64,000 bases of DNA from Parvibaculum sp. (GCA_031291615.1 JARLIS010000006.1:28455-92454), one strand, 5' to 3'; positions 26,816 through 36,603 are shown, counted from the stretch's first letter. The notes: generated from the sequence alone by a model not told the origin. A program made the numbers and translations.

Positions 26816-28354
26816 TCAGCGGAAGAGGCCCTTAGACGATTTTTTCGCCAGGGCGCTGAAACCGACGCCATCGCCCTTTGGATTGGGGTTCAGCGTGCAG
26901 GTGCCGGCCGGCAATCCATCGGGACAGACGATTGCGTTGACCGGAGAGCTGATATCGGCCGGGCCGGACTGAAGCGCGGCGACGCCGCCGCTTCCGCCCT
27001 TGGACACGGCAGCCATGACCGCGCCCTCGATCGCCGCCCCGCCCTTCGGCGCGCCCGCGCCAGCGCCCGCGACGTAGAGACCCTTGGTTTCAGGGTTCAC
27101 CACCATCACCGGCACGAGGAAGGCCGAACCGAGACCCTTGACCGGCGCTTCCGGCGAGGAAGCGAAAGCAACGCCGGTTCCTTCCGCGATGCGGCCGCTG
27201 CCGAATGCGCCGTTCATGGTGACGGCGCAGGCGACCGCGCCGCCCCTGGTGTCGACGGTGGCGAAGGTGGTTGAGCCGAAGTCGCCGTTGAGCGCCGCGC
27301 CGCCCGGCGCACCCAGCGCGACGGCGGTGCGCTCGGCCGCAGCGGCCAGCGCCTCGGCGCCCGAAGCGCCCTGAATGTTAGGCCAGAGCGCCGAGGCAAA
27401 TGCGCCGGCGCCAAGTCCCTTGGCCGGCAGGGCGACGGCGACGTCGCCCGCTGCGATCAATTGCGCGGGCGCGACTTCGGGCCGGTAGTCGGTCAGATCG
27501 GACTGGCTGAGCATGCCGCCCTTCTGATGCGCCTGATCGACAAGCAGTCCGCCGGTTTCGCCTTCATAGAAGCCGCCGACGCCGCGCGAACGAATCCGGG
27601 CGAGCGTCGTCGCCAGCGCAGTCTGCGAAAGAAGGTCCGTCTCCTGATAAGGATGGCTGCCGTCGCGATCATAGATGGCCGCGAGATCGGATGAACCGGC
27701 GATCACGGCGGCTGCGTCGTTGAGACGCCGCGCCGAAGCGCGCGACACGTTGAATCCGGTGCCGGCGATGCGCTCGGCAGGCGAGACCAGTTCGGACCAG
27801 AGCGCCGTGCCGTGGCGCGCCTGCAAAAGGGCAAAGCCGCGGACATTGCCGGGAATGCCGAAGGGCCCGCCGTCGCGCGGGCGGCGCGTCAGAAAGGCGA
27901 TGCTTTCGACCTCGCCGAGTTTCACTTCGGCTTTCTTGCTGCCTTTCTTCTTCACGCCGTGATCGGCGTCACGAACGAGGCAAACGCCGCCGCCGCCGAG
28001 GCCGGCGGCCGAGGGATAGGTTACGGAAAGAGCAAAATAAAGCGCGGTGGCCGCATCTGCGGCGTTACCGCCGTTTTCCAGTACGCCGCGCGCAATCAGG
28101 GCCGCCATCGGCTCGTCGGCAACGACGGCACCGGCAAATGAGGAATCCGAGGTGTCCATCGCGAGTTTCTTGCCGGCGATGTCGTCGCGCTGCGATTTGG
28201 TTTCGAGGTCGCTTGTCACAGTGGAGCCGAGCGGGCCGTCGGACGAACTTCCCATTCCCATGTCCGGCAGCATGGAGCAGCCCGCAAGGGTCGCTACGAG
28301 TGCAAGATTGACGGCGCGGGCAACTTTGGGCCGATACGGCTTTAACCACGTCAT
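26816..28354 (-). CDS. Gamma-glutamyltransferase-like Ntn-hydrolase lipoprotein
   Basis: The ~512-residue protein resembles gamma-glutamyltranspeptidase. It shows VADEPMAALIARGVLENGGNA-type and AGLGGGGV motifs at the front, PGNVRGF, and an autoprocessing region GSTTFATVDTRGGAVACAVT. The N-terminus (LVATLAGCSM) is a lipobox, so it should be a periplasm-facing lipoprotein. In E. coli GGT the small subunit begins TTHYSVVD; here the aligned residues are STTFATVD, so the nucleophile may be Ser and the following His is Thr. It is therefore a divergent member whose activity is uncertain. Start ATG 28354 is preferred, with GTG at 28360 as an alternative. It is convergent with rne. Confidence 0.75.
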   Translation of the reverse strand: MTWLKPYRPKVARAVNLALVATLAGCSMLPDMGMGSSSDGPLGSTVTSDLETKSQRDDIAGKKLAMDTSDSSFAGAVVADEPMAALIARGVLENGGNAADAATALYFALSVTYPSAAGLGGGGVCLVRDADHGVKKKGSKKAEVKLGEVESIAFLTRRPRDGGPFGIPGNVRGFALLQARHGTALWSELVSPAERIAGTGFNVSRASARRLNDAAAVIAGSSDLAAIYDRDGSHPYQETDLLSQTALATTLARIRSRGVGGFYEGETGGLLVDQAHQKGGMLSQSDLTDYRPEVAPAQLIAAGDVAVALPAKGLGAGAFASALWPNIQGASGAEALAAAAERTAVALGAPGGAALNGDFGSTTFATVDTRGGAVACAVTMNGAFGSGRIAEGTGVAFASSPEAPVKGLGSAFLVPVMVVNPETKGLYVAGAGAGAPKGGAAIEGAVMAAVSKGGSGGVAALQSGPADISSPVNAIVCPDGLPAGTCTLNPNPKGDGVGFSALAKKSSKGLFR

Positions 28355-28631
28355 GCGCACTATGGGGTCCCCCCGTTTGGCCGTGCCCGGCCGTTTCACA
28401 ATTCGGCCTTTATTCCCGGCTTTCCTCGTAACATCCGAGTGGCGCCGGATTCGCCGTGCTCTATTTTGGCAGCATATACGATTTGACCCTTCGCACGTCG
28501 GCTTTGCCGCGCCATGGACGGCCTTATAATATCGCTAATACCGTTTAGTCGGCTCGGGTTGCCGTTTCAACGGCGATTTATTGTCGCGAGGCTTAGAGGT
28601 GACCGTTGAAAGCGGGACTTTGGGGATCAAG

Positions 28632-30131
28632 ATGAAATTCTCCCGGTACATTAAAAAGACAGGCGCGTTCTGCCTGTCCTCCCTGCTTGTCTTCGCCGGA
28701 GCAACCGTTCCGGCGCGGGCCGACGGCATATCTCTGGTGCGCGACGCGGAAACCGAGAATTTGATCCGCGACTATTCGGTGCCGATCTGGCGCGCGGCGG
28801 GCCTGCTGCCCTCCTCGGTCCGCGTCTATCTCGTCGAGGACGGCTCGATCAACGCCTTCGTCGCCGGCGGCCAACGCCTGTTCATCAACACCGGCCTGAT
28901 CACACAGATCGACGAGCCGATGGAGCTCTACGGCGTCATCGCGCATGAAACCGGCCATATGGCCGGCGGTCACCTCGCCCGCGGTTCCGAGGCGATGGAC
29001 AAGATGAAACTGCCCATGATCGCCACCATGGTGCTCGGCGTTGGCGCGATGGTCGCAGGCGCGGGCGATGCCGGCATGGCGGTGCTGGCGGGAGGCGGTC
29101 AGGTCATTCAACGCTCGCTGCTCGCCTATAGCCGCCAGCAGGAAGGTAGCGCCGACGAGGCCGGCGCCACATTCCTGCAACGGGCGGGTCTTTCCGGCCG
29201 CGGCATGCTCGACCTCTTTTCCAAATTCCGCGACCAGGAAGCCCTGAGCACGACGCAGCAAGATCCCTTCGTTCGCAGCCATCCGGTTTCCGAGGATCGT
29301 CTTGCCGCCCTTGAAGACCGCGTCAAGGCGTCGCCCTATTACGGCAGGAACGACTCCCCCGAGAGCGTGCACAGATTCAAGATGGTGCAGGCGAAGCTCA
29401 ACGGCTTCATGGACGATCCGGAAGTCACCTTCCGGCGCTACCCGAATTCGGATCAGAGCGATTATGCGCGGTATGCGCGTTCGATCGCCTATCACAAGGC
29501 GGGCAACAACGATAAATCGCTGGCCGAACTCGATCCGCTCATCAAAAAGGATCCCAAAAATCCTTATCTTTGGGAGTTGAGGGGACAGGTGCAGTTCGAG
29601 AGCGGCAAGGTCGCCGAATCCGTGCCGGACTACAGGAAAGCGCGCTCGCTGCTGCCGGACGATCCGCAGCTCCAGCTCGAGCTCGCTCAGGCTCTGCTTT
29701 CAGTCGACAAGTCGGACCTTGGCAACAAGGCGCTCGACGTCAGCAGTTCGGCAAGCGATGCCCGAATTGCCGGCGCCGACCAGACAGGCGTGCTGCCCTC
29801 GCCGCTTCCCTCGAACAAGCCGCAGCTCCAGACCATACCCACGGAAACGCAGCTTACGCGGGAGGCGCTCGGCTATCTCCAGTCCTCGGTCAAAATCGAT
29901 CCGGAGAACCCGACTACCTTCTATCAATTGGCCATCGCCTACGGGCAGCTCAACAACATCGCCATGGCGGAACTGGCCACCGCCGAGTATTACGAAAGCA
30001 TCGGCGCCATGCGCGATGCGCGCGGCCACGCCGCCAAGGCCCAGAGAATGCTCAAGGAAGGATCGCCTGAATGGTTGCGTGCGCAGGACATCATCACGGA
30101 AGGCGGCGGACCGGGGGGAGGGCCGGAATGA
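28632..30131 (+). CDS. M48 metalloprotease with TPR domain, BepA-like
   Basis: The 499-residue periplasmic protease is likely involved in outer-membrane protein quality control. It has a signal peptide (1-30, ending PARA), then an M48 domain with the zinc motif HETGH (His105, Glu106, His109) and the third ligand in the EGSADEAG segment. It closes with a TPR region from about residue 280 that binds substrates or the BAM complex in E. coli BepA. The ATG at 28632 gives a normal signal peptide; a GGGG tract stands 8-10 bases before it. It overlaps the start of the DsbA-like gene by 4 bases, so the pair forms an operon of periplasmic protein folding and turnover. Confidence 0.88.
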   Translation: MKFSRYIKKTGAFCLSSLLVFAGATVPARADGISLVRDAETENLIRDYSVPIWRAAGLLPSSVRVYLVEDGSINAFVAGGQRLFINTGLITQIDEPMELYGVIAHETGHMAGGHLARGSEAMDKMKLPMIATMVLGVGAMVAGAGDAGMAVLAGGGQVIQRSLLAYSRQQEGSADEAGATFLQRAGLSGRGMLDLFSKFRDQEALSTTQQDPFVRSHPVSEDRLAALEDRVKASPYYGRNDSPESVHRFKMVQAKLNGFMDDPEVTFRRYPNSDQSDYARYARSIAYHKAGNNDKSLAELDPLIKKDPKNPYLWELRGQVQFESGKVAESVPDYRKARSLLPDDPQLQLELAQALLSVDKSDLGNKALDVSSSASDARIAGADQTGVLPSPLPSNKPQLQTIPTETQLTREALGYLQSSVKIDPENPTTFYQLAIAYGQLNNIAMAELATAEYYESIGAMRDARGHAAKAQRMLKEGSPEWLRAQDIITEGGGPGGGPE

Positions 30132-30898
30132 TGCGCGCACTCGTCTTCGCCGCCGCGATGCTTGGTTTCATCGCGAGCGCAGGCGTCGCGATGGCCGCGC
30201 CGCAGACTGCTCCGAAAAGTTTCAGCGATGCGCAGACGCGCAGCATCGAAACGATCGTGCACGACTACCTGTTGAAGCATCCCGAAGTATTGCTTGAGGC
30301 CATGCAGGCCTATGACGACAAGCAGGCCGCCGCGAAGGCGCATGCCCAGAACAAGGCGGTCGCCGCCAATCGCGCGCCGATCTATGACGATCCGACGTCT
30401 TTCGTAGCCGGCAATCCGCAAGGCGACGTCACCATCGTCGAGTTCTTCGATTACCAGTGCGGCTATTGCAAGCGCGTATTCGAGCCGTTGATGGACGAGA
30501 TCAAGAAGGACGGGAACATCCGCCTGATCCTCAAGGAGTTTCCCATTCTCGGGCCGAAGTCGGTGGTCGCATCTCACGCCGCGCTCGCCTCGATGAAGCA
30601 GGGCAAATATTTCGAGTTTCATCAGGCGCTCTTCCGCAACAAGGCGGCGCTCACCGACGACCGGATCATCGAGATCGCCAAGAGCGTCGGCATCGATCCG
30701 GTACAGATGAAAAAGGATATGGCCGATCCGAAGATCATCAAGATCATCGACCGCAACGAGGAGCTTGCGCGCGCGCTCGCCATCGACGGCACGCCGGGCT
30801 TCGTCATCGGAGACAAGGTTCACGCAGGCGCGCTCGACGCCGATGAGCTGGCGGCGGAAGTAAAGGCCGCCCGCGCCGGCCAGGAAACGTCTAGATGA
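30128..30898 (+). CDS. DsbA-family thiol oxidoreductase
   Basis: The 256-residue protein has a signal peptide (1-23, cut after AMA), a short helical N-region and a thioredoxin-like DsbA fold. The active-site motif is CGYC (Cys111-Cys114) in [15 protein letters not shown], and the cis-proline loop is GTPGF. This form resembles the Com1/DsbA-like oxidoreductases common in alphaproteobacteria, more than E. coli DsbA (CPHC). It should form or isomerise disulfides in the periplasm. Two tandem ATGs (30128, 30131) are possible starts; the first overlaps the TGA of the M48 gene. Its 3' end overlaps the convergent thiG by 8 bases. Confidence 0.9.
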   Translation: MMRALVFAAAMLGFIASAGVAMAAPQTAPKSFSDAQTRSIETIVHDYLLKHPEVLLEAMQAYDDKQAAAKAHAQNKAVAANRAPIYDDPTSFVAGNPQGDVTIVEFFDYQCGYCKRVFEPLMDEIKKDGNIRLILKEFPILGPKSVVASHAALASMKQGKYFEFHQALFRNKAALTDDRIIEIAKSVGIDPVQMKKDMADPKIIKIIDRNEELARALAIDGTPGFVIGDKVHAGALDADELAAEVKAARAGQETSR

Positions 30899-31703
30899 GG
30901 CCGGAGAGCGGCGAGGACGGGTCGGCGTATTTCTTCTTCGGCATGCGGCCGGCGAGATAGGCAAGCCGGCCCGCCTCGACGGCAAGCTTCATGGCGCGCG
31001 CCATCATCACCGGGTTCTTCGCCTCCGCGATCGCGGTGTTCATCAGCACACCGTCGCAGCCGAGTTCCATCGCAATGGCGGCATCCGACGCCGTGCCGAC
31101 GCCAGCATCGACGAGAACGGGTACTTTCGATTGCTCGACGATGAGGCGGATATTGATGGGGTTCTGGATGCCGAGGCCGGAGCCGATGGGGGCCGCAAGC
31201 GGCATGATCGCCGCGCAGCCCAGGTCTTCGAGTTTCTTCGCCATCAGCGGATCGTCGGTGCAATAGACCATCACCTCGAACCCGTCTTTCAACAGCACGT
31301 CGGCGGCGCGTAGCGTCTCGATCATGTCGGGGTAAAGGGTCTTCGTGTCGCCCAGCACTTCGAGCTTCACCAGGTTCCAGCCGCCCGCCTCGCGCGCCAG
31401 GCGCAATGTGCGGATCGCTTCTTCCGCCGTGTAGCAACCAGCGGTGTTCGGCAGATAGGTCACCTTCTTCGGGTCGATATAGTCGACGAGCATCGGCTCC
31501 TTGGGATTGGTGACATTCACGCGACGCACCGCGACCGTGACGATCTCGGCGCCCGCCGCTTCGACGGCGGCGGCGTTCTCGGCCAGATCCTTGTATTTGC
31601 CGGTGCCGACGATCAGGCGCGAGCGATAGGTTTTGCCGGCGATGGTGAGTCCATCCTCGCCGCGCGCCCTTTCAACCGTCGTGACCTTTGCCGTTTCCAC
31701 CAC
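30891..31703 (-). CDS. thiG: Thiazole synthase
   Basis: The 270-residue enzyme joins 1-deoxyxylulose phosphate, dehydroglycine and ThiS thiocarboxylate into the thiamin thiazole. The TIM-barrel motifs are [12 protein letters not shown], the [13 protein letters not shown] segment, the Schiff-base lysine in LVKLEVLGD, and [11 protein letters not shown] with GVLMNTAIA. Length is at the family's upper range because of a short N-terminal extension. It follows thiS by 27 bases on the same strand, forming a thiS-thiG unit. No thiO or thiE lies next to it in this window. Confidence 0.95.
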   Translation of the reverse strand: MVETAKVTTVERARGEDGLTIAGKTYRSRLIVGTGKYKDLAENAAAVEAAGAEIVTVAVRRVNVTNPKEPMLVDYIDPKKVTYLPNTAGCYTAEEAIRTLRLAREAGGWNLVKLEVLGDTKTLYPDMIETLRAADVLLKDGFEVMVYCTDDPLMAKKLEDLGCAAIMPLAAPIGSGLGIQNPINIRLIVEQSKVPVLVDAGVGTASDAAIAMELGCDGVLMNTAIAEAKNPVMMARAMKLAVEAGRLAYLAGRMPKKKYADPSSPLSGLI

Positions 31704-31730
31704 TTCACTTCTCCTCGTTCGCCGGGGCCG

Positions 31731-31931
31731 TCAGCCGCCTCCGACAAAATGAACGATCTCCAGCCGGTCGCCCTCGCCCAGCTGCGTGTCGCCATAGGCC
31801 GAACGCGGTACGATTTCCAGATTGCGCTCGATGGCGACCTTGCGCGGCTCGAGGCCGAAACGTTCGATGAGGCCGAGAACCGAAATCGGTCCCTCGACCT
31901 CGATATTATCCCCGTTAACCGTCAGCTGCAT
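31731..31931 (-). CDS. thiS: Sulfur carrier protein ThiS
   Basis: This 66-residue ubiquitin-fold protein carries sulfur as a C-terminal thiocarboxylate for thiazole formation. MQLTVNGDNIEVEG is the normal start (ATG 31931). The end GDRLEIVHFVGGG has the required terminal Gly-Gly. A longer frame exists upstream, but its extra residues do not resemble ThiS. It directly precedes thiG. Confidence 0.93.
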   Translation of the reverse strand: MQLTVNGDNIEVEGPISVLGLIERFGLEPRKVAIERNLEIVPRSAYGDTQLGEGDRLEIVHFVGGG

Positions 31932-32169
31932 GTCGGACGCCGTTTCCGCCGGGGCACCCTCGGGCCCTGTCCGGCGGGATAATGGGTGAGGCAACCCGCC
32001 ATTTCAAGCAAGGGTTAAACCCTTTCGCGGTAAAGGAGACTTGCGTATAACTGGACCGCCTCGAATCGAGGCTTCGACCGGGGTCTCGGGGGCCCGATCC
32101 GGGCGAGCGAGCGAAAACCTTTCCTATTTTGTCGGCCCACCACGGCAGGCGCGGACCTCGGAAACGAAG

Positions 32170-32655
32170 ATGGCCAAGCGGACATCCAAAGCGAGCAAGT
32201 CGAGCAAAGGCGGCGCGAGAAAGCCCGTCTATGTGCTGAACGGACCGAACCTCAACCTGCTCGGCCAGCGGGAGCCCGAGATTTACGGCTCGACCACGCT
32301 TGCCGACATCGAGAAGCTCGTCGCCGCCCGCGCCAAGGCGCTCGGCCTCTCCGTCATCTGTTTGCAGTCGAACCATGAGGGCGAGCTCGTCTCCTGGATT
32401 CAGGAGGCGCGCAGCATGGCGTCGGGCGTCATTATCAACGCGGCCGCCTACTCCCACACGTCGATCGCCATTCACGACGCGCTGGCGATGCTCGACATTC
32501 CCGCCGTTGAGGTTCATATCTCGAACGTCTACAAGCGCGAAGAATTCAGGCACTACTCCTACGTGTCGTCCGTCGTCAAAGGCGTGATATGCGGCCTCGG
32601 CGTGCAAGGATATGCGCTTGCGCTTGAGGCGATCCTCGCCGACATTTCGAAATAA
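32170..32655 (+). CDS. aroQ: 3-dehydroquinate dehydratase, type II
   Basis: This 161-residue enzyme of the shikimate pathway forms a dodecamer. After a basic N-terminal extension of about 17 residues come the signatures [16 protein letters not shown] (catalytic loop with Arg and Tyr), [12 protein letters not shown], and [32 protein letters not shown] and the GYALAL helix close the fold. The ATG at 32170 follows a GAAACGAAG purine tract. It is followed closely by accB and accC, an order (aroQ-accB-accC) common in alphaproteobacteria. Confidence 0.95.
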   Translation: MAKRTSKASKSSKGGARKPVYVLNGPNLNLLGQREPEIYGSTTLADIEKLVAARAKALGLSVICLQSNHEGELVSWIQEARSMASGVIINAAAYSHTSIAIHDALAMLDIPAVEVHISNVYKREEFRHYSYVSSVVKGVICGLGVQGYALALEAILADISK

Positions 32656-32722
32656 GACAGGAACCGGGACATTGGCCCCTACGCGCCCCAAGGCCCAGAC
32701 ACAGGGAAGCACCGCAAGCGAG

Positions 32723-33169
32723 ATGAGCAAAGCAGGCGTCGATCAGGATCTGATCCGGCAGTTGGCGGCCCTCCTCAAGGAGACCGACCTCAGCGAAATT
32801 GAAATCGATACGGGCTCGTTGAAGCTGCGCGTGGCGCGGCAGGTGAACCAGGTGTCGGTCCCGGTGGCCATGCAGGCAGCGCCCGTTGCAGCGGCGCCTG
32901 CCGCCGTCGCGGCGCCTGTGAGCGACGCCGCGAACCCCGGTGCGTTGACGTCGCCCATGGTCGGCACGACCTATCTCGCCGCCGAACCGGGCGCCGCGCC
33001 CTTCGTGACGCTCGGCACCAAGGTAAGCGCGGGCCAGACGGTGCTCATCATCGAAGCGATGAAGACCATGAACCACATCCCGGCGCATCGCGCGGGCACG
33101 GTGACGAAGATACTCGTCGAAGACGGCCAGCCGGTCGAGTTCGGCGAACCTCTCGTCATCATCGAATAG
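32723..33169 (+). CDS. accB: Biotin carboxyl carrier protein of acetyl-CoA carboxylase
   Basis: The 148-residue carrier subunit shuttles CO2 between biotin carboxylase and carboxyltransferase. It starts MSKAGVDQDLIRQLAALL and has a flexible Ala/Pro/Val linker (about 50-75). The biotinyl domain follows, with the modified lysine Lys114 in EAMKTMN and the protruding-thumb type insert typical of bacterial AccB. A TTG at 32672 could begin a longer form, so the start is not certain. It is 10 bases ahead of accC, so the two are co-translated. Confidence 0.94.
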   Translation: MSKAGVDQDLIRQLAALLKETDLSEIEIDTGSLKLRVARQVNQVSVPVAMQAAPVAAAPAAVAAPVSDAANPGALTSPMVGTTYLAAEPGAAPFVTLGTKVSAGQTVLIIEAMKTMNHIPAHRAGTVTKILVEDGQPVEFGEPLVIIE

Positions 33170-33179
33170 GCCGGAGGCC

Positions 33180-34523
33180 ATGTTCGAAAAAGTCCTGATC
33201 GCAAATCGCGGCGAAATCGCGCTGCGCATCCACCGCGCCTGCCGGGAGATGGGCATCAAGACGGTCGCCGTGCATTCGACGGCCGACGCCGATGCCATGC
33301 ATGTGCGCCTCGCCAATGAAAGCGTCTGCATCGGCCCGCCGCCCGCGAGCGAAAGCTACCTGAACATTCCGGCCATCATCTCGGCCTGCGAGATCACAGG
33401 GGCGGACGCCGTCCATCCGGGCTACGGCTTCCTGTCCGAAAATGCGCGCTTCGCCGATATTCTTGATGCCCATGGCATCACCTTCATCGGTCCGACGGCG
33501 GATCACATCCGCCTGATGGGCGACAAGATCCAGGCCAAGGTCACGGCCCGGTCGCTCGGCATCCCTTGCGTGCCGGGTTCCGCCGGCGCCATCCGCACCG
33601 ACGAAGAAGCCTATGAAGTCGCCAAGGAGACGGGCTATCCCGTGCTCGTGAAGGCGGCGGCGGGCGGCGGCGGGCGCGGCATGAAGGTCGCGCGTTCGGA
33701 AGACGAGTTGTCGGGCGCGCTTTCGACCGCCCGCGCGGAGGCGAAGGCCGCCTTCGGCGACGATGCGCTCTACATGGAAAAATATCTCGGTCAGCCGCGT
33801 CACATCGAGATGCAGATCATTGCCGACAGCCATGGCAATGTTGCGCATCTGGGCGAGCGCGATTGTTCGCTTCAGCGCCGCCACCAGAAGGTGCTGGAAG
33901 AGTGCCCCTCGCCCGCCCTCAACGCGGTGCAGCGCCAGAAGATCGGCGATATCGTGCGCGACGCGATTGCGAAGCTCGGCTATCTCGGCGTCGGCACGAT
34001 CGAGTTCCTTTATGAAGATGGCGAGTTCTATTTCATCGAAATGAACACGCGCCTTCAGGTCGAGCATCCGATCACCGAAGCCGTCACCGGCATCGACATC
34101 GTGCGCGAGCAGATCAGGATCGCGGCGGGGCTCGAAATGAGCTTCACGCAGGACGATGTGACCTTTTCCGGCCACGCCATCGAATGCCGCATCAATGCCG
34201 AAGATCCGCGGACGTTCACGCCCTCGCCCGGCACGATCAAGGGCTTCCATACGCCCGGCGGCCTCGGCGTGCGCGTCGACTCGGCGGCTTATTCCGGCTA
34301 TCGCATCCCGCCCTATTACGACAGCCTGATCGGCAAGCTCGTGGTGCATGGGCGTAATCGCAACGAATGCCTGATGAGGCTTCGCCGCTCGCTGCATGAA
34401 TTCGTCATCGACGGGATCAAGACGACGATTCCGCTGTTCCAGGACCTCGTCAACGAGCCCGATTTCGTGAATGGCGACTATCACATTCACTGGCTTGAGA
34501 ACTACCTCAGGAATAAAGCCTGA
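33180..34523 (+). CDS. accC: Biotin carboxylase subunit of acetyl-CoA carboxylase
   Basis: This 447-residue ATP-grasp enzyme carboxylates biotin on AccB, the first step of fatty acid synthesis. It shows the N-terminal pre-ATP-grasp domain (KVLIANRGEIALRIHRAC and VHPGYGFLSENA), the glycine-rich lid AAAGGGGRGMKV, the metal-binding FIEMNTRLQVEHPITE and the C-terminal carboxylase domain with GHAIECRINAEDP. Length equals the family standard. It is the third gene of the aroQ-accB-accC group, followed by aat after 61 bases. Confidence 0.97.
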   Translation: MFEKVLIANRGEIALRIHRACREMGIKTVAVHSTADADAMHVRLANESVCIGPPPASESYLNIPAIISACEITGADAVHPGYGFLSENARFADILDAHGITFIGPTADHIRLMGDKIQAKVTARSLGIPCVPGSAGAIRTDEEAYEVAKETGYPVLVKAAAGGGGRGMKVARSEDELSGALSTARAEAKAAFGDDALYMEKYLGQPRHIEMQIIADSHGNVAHLGERDCSLQRRHQKVLEECPSPALNAVQRQKIGDIVRDAIAKLGYLGVGTIEFLYEDGEFYFIEMNTRLQVEHPITEAVTGIDIVREQIRIAAGLEMSFTQDDVTFSGHAIECRINAEDPRTFTPSPGTIKGFHTPGGLGVRVDSAAYSGYRIPPYYDSLIGKLVVHGRNRNECLMRLRRSLHEFVIDGIKTTIPLFQDLVNEPDFVNGDYHIHWLENYLRNKA

Positions 34524-34584
34524 GGCGACGACCGATTTTCTTTTCCGTTCGCGGTGAACTTCGTCCCAGGGGACCGAAGGCTCG

Positions 34585-35292
34585 ATGAGCAACATTGATT
34601 CCGATGTGCTGCTCCGCGCTTATGCCTATGGCGTCTTTCCCATGGCGGAGGCGCGCGACGATCCGCAACTTTACTGGATCGACCCGGAGCGGCGCGGCGT
34701 GCTGCCCCTAGACAAGTTCCATCTGCCCAAACGCCTGAAGCGCACCGTGCGCTCGCGCCGTTTCGAGGTGCGCATCGATACGAGCTTCCGCGAAACGATG
34801 CTCGGCTGCGCGGAGACGGGCGCGGCGCGCGAAGGCACATGGATCAACGACCGTATCGTCGATCTCTATGTCGATCTCTTCGAGCGCGGCCACGCTCATT
34901 CGGTCGAATGCTGGCGGGAGGGGAAACTCGTCGGCGGGCTTTACGGCGTGTCACTCGGTGCGGCCTTTTTCGGCGAGAGCATGTTCAGCCGCGAAACCGA
35001 TGCGAGCAAAGTCGCCCTCGTCTATCTCGTCGCGCGGCTGATTGTCGGCGGCTACAGGCTGCTCGACACGCAATTCGTCACCGAGCACCTGAAGCAGTTC
35101 GGCACTGTCGAAATTTCACGCGACAGCTATCGCGCGCGGCTGCACGAGGCCACGGCGATGCGGGCGGATTTCTACCGGATGCCCGTTCAGGGCGCCTTGG
35201 GTGCGGCCGGAGCGGCGGGAGCCGCAGGAGACGGCGGCGTCATCGACGAGGCGATGGGCGACCCTTTGCAGGTGTTGAGCCAAACGTCGTAG
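34585..35292 (+). CDS. aat: Leucyl/phenylalanyl-tRNA--protein transferase
   Basis: The 235-residue enzyme adds Leu or Phe to N-terminal Arg/Lys of proteins and so marks them for ClpAP (N-degron pathway). The signature blocks are [49 protein letters not shown] (in part) and [21 protein letters not shown]. Family homology ends near RMPVQGAL; the last ~30 residues are Ala/Gly-rich. This tail overlaps the 3' end of the convergent DUF2155 gene by 106 bases, which suggests an extended, unconstrained C-terminus. Confidence 0.93.
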   Translation: MSNIDSDVLLRAYAYGVFPMAEARDDPQLYWIDPERRGVLPLDKFHLPKRLKRTVRSRRFEVRIDTSFRETMLGCAETGAAREGTWINDRIVDLYVDLFERGHAHSVECWREGKLVGGLYGVSLGAAFFGESMFSRETDASKVALVYLVARLIVGGYRLLDTQFVTEHLKQFGTVEISRDSYRARLHEATAMRADFYRMPVQGALGAAGAAGAAGDGGVIDEAMGDPLQVLSQTS

Positions 35293-35648
35293 ACCGGGTG
35301 CTCCAGCGCGTTGAGGCCGGGGCTTTCGGCAAACATCCAGCCTTTGAATATCGGGTTCGGATCGACGACGTTCTTTTCCTCGTCGATCTGCCTGACTTCG
35401 AGATAGGCGGCCGTCTGCGGCGGCTCCTCGGGGGGCTTCTTGTCGCAAGCCCGCACCGTGACTTCCAGCGCGCCGAAGCGCGTTGGCTTGCCGACTGGCG
35501 CGTCGAACTTCGTCACCCGCGCCGTGATCTTGTCGAGACCGCTGAATGTTGCGACCGGATATTGATCGGCGCGCGCAGAACCTGCCGTCAGACCGACGGC
35601 AAGCGCCAAAGCGAGCCCGACAAGAAGCGAATGGGTTGATGCGCGCAA
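35187..35648 (-). CDS. DUF2155 periplasmic protein
   Basis: The 153-residue protein has a signal peptide (1-27, ending ARA), then the DUF2155 core. [19 protein letters not shown], the two-cysteine region [18 protein letters not shown], and [28 protein letters not shown] identify it. This family is nearly restricted to alphaproteobacteria and its function is unknown to me. The end is a Pro/Ala-rich tail that overlaps aat in the opposite direction. It sits 8 bases after mlaD and downstream of the NDUFA12 gene, a conserved grouping. Confidence 0.88.
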   Translation of the reverse strand: MRASTHSLLVGLALALAVGLTAGSARADQYPVATFSGLDKITARVTKFDAPVGKPTRFGALEVTVRACDKKPPEEPPQTAAYLEVRQIDEEKNVVDPNPIFKGWMFAESPGLNALEHPVYDVWLNTCKGSPIASSMTPPSPAAPAAPAAPKAP

Positions 35649-35656
35649 GGCGGGGC

Positions 35657-36166
35657 CTATTTCGTTCCGGCGGCGGGTGCCGTGCCGGAAGGCGCGGCGG
35701 CGCCGGAGGGCGTTGAACCGCTCTTGGCGCCCGTCGAGAAGAGCGCCTGGCCGATGAGGCCCATCAGATCGACGGAGCCTTGCGTGAAGCTGATCTCGCC
35801 GCCATCCTGAAGATAGTCGGTGCTGCCGCCCGGCGTCAGCGCGATGTAGTTGGAACCGAGCAGGCCTTCGCTCGTGATCTTTGCGCTGGAGTCGTCGGGG
35901 ATCTTCACGTCCGGCGCGAGGTCGAGCACGACGATCGCCTGATAGTTCTTCGGGTCGATCGCCTGGCTGACGACGGTACCGACCTTGATGCCGGAGAGCC
36001 GAACGTCGCTGCCCGTGGTGAGGCCGTCGACGCGGTCGAACTCGGCTTTCACATGATAGCCGGCGGCGCTGCGCATGCCCGAAGTCGTGTAGCCGTAAAA
36101 GAGAAAAACGCCTGCAATGACGACGACGATTGCGCCGATCAGCGTTTCAACGAGATTGCTTTGCAT
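35657..36166 (-). CDS. mlaD: MlaD-type lipid transport substrate-binding protein
   Basis: The 169-residue protein of the Mla phospholipid transport system has an N-terminal inner-membrane helix (about 8-27, LIGAIVVVIAGVFLFYGY). An MCE domain follows, with YHVKAEFDRVDGLTTGSDVRLSGIKVG, the typical start of MlaD beta strands, and a C-terminal helix (QGSVDLMGLIGQALF) that forms the hexamer's pore. A Ser/Ala/Pro-rich tail ends it. The usual mlaE and mlaF genes are not adjacent, so mlaD here stands apart from its permease, as I recall in some other alphaproteobacteria. Confidence 0.9.
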   Translation of the reverse strand: MQSNLVETLIGAIVVVIAGVFLFYGYTTSGMRSAAGYHVKAEFDRVDGLTTGSDVRLSGIKVGTVVSQAIDPKNYQAIVVLDLAPDVKIPDDSSAKITSEGLLGSNYIALTPGGSTDYLQDGGEISFTQGSVDLMGLIGQALFSTGAKSGSTPSGAAAPSGTAPAAGTK

Positions 36167-36204
36167 ACTTGTCCTCTATTCGGCTTTCGCTATCGAAATG
36201 CCGG

Positions 36205-36603
36205 TCACGAAGGCCGCCAGGGCTCGTAGTCGCCAGTCGCCTTCGGTCGGTCGCCGCCGCGGATGATGCTGCCCTTGGGGCGATAGGCGCGCGGCGTGCC
36301 CGTCATGTTCGCAACATGGGGCTGCTCCCAGGCGCGGGGTTTGTAGTCTTCCTTGGTGGGCGGAAGGTCGAATGTGTTATGCAGCCAGCCATGCCACTCG
36401 GGCGGCACGCGCGAGGCCTCGGCGACGCCGTTATAGGTCACCCAGCGGCGCGGATAGCCGCCATTGGTCTCGCCGTCCTTCGCTTCGTAATAGCGATTGC
36501 CCTGGGCGTCGGTGCCGACAAGGCGGCCCTTCTTCCACGTATAGAAGCGGGTGCCCATCGTCTGGCCGTTCCACCAGATGAAAATTTCGGAAAAGAGACC
36601 CAT
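36205..36603 (-). CDS. NDUFA12-type NADH:ubiquinone oxidoreductase accessory subunit
   Basis: The 132-residue protein matches the 17.2-kDa (B17.2/NDUFA12) accessory subunit of complex I. MGLFSEIFIWWNGQTMGTRFYTWKKGRLVGTD-like sequence opens it, then the YEAKDGETNGGYPRRWVTYNG core and PPEWHGWLHNTFD, which is the family signature. The subunit is found in alphaproteobacteria and mitochondria and stabilises the complex near the membrane-arm junction. ATG at 36603 is preferred over the adjacent ATG at 36606. Confidence 0.93.
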   Translation of the reverse strand: MGLFSEIFIWWNGQTMGTRFYTWKKGRLVGTDAQGNRYYEAKDGETNGGYPRRWVTYNGVAEASRVPPEWHGWLHNTFDLPPTKEDYKPRAWEQPHVANMTGTPRAYRPKGSIIRGGDRPKATGDYEPWRPS

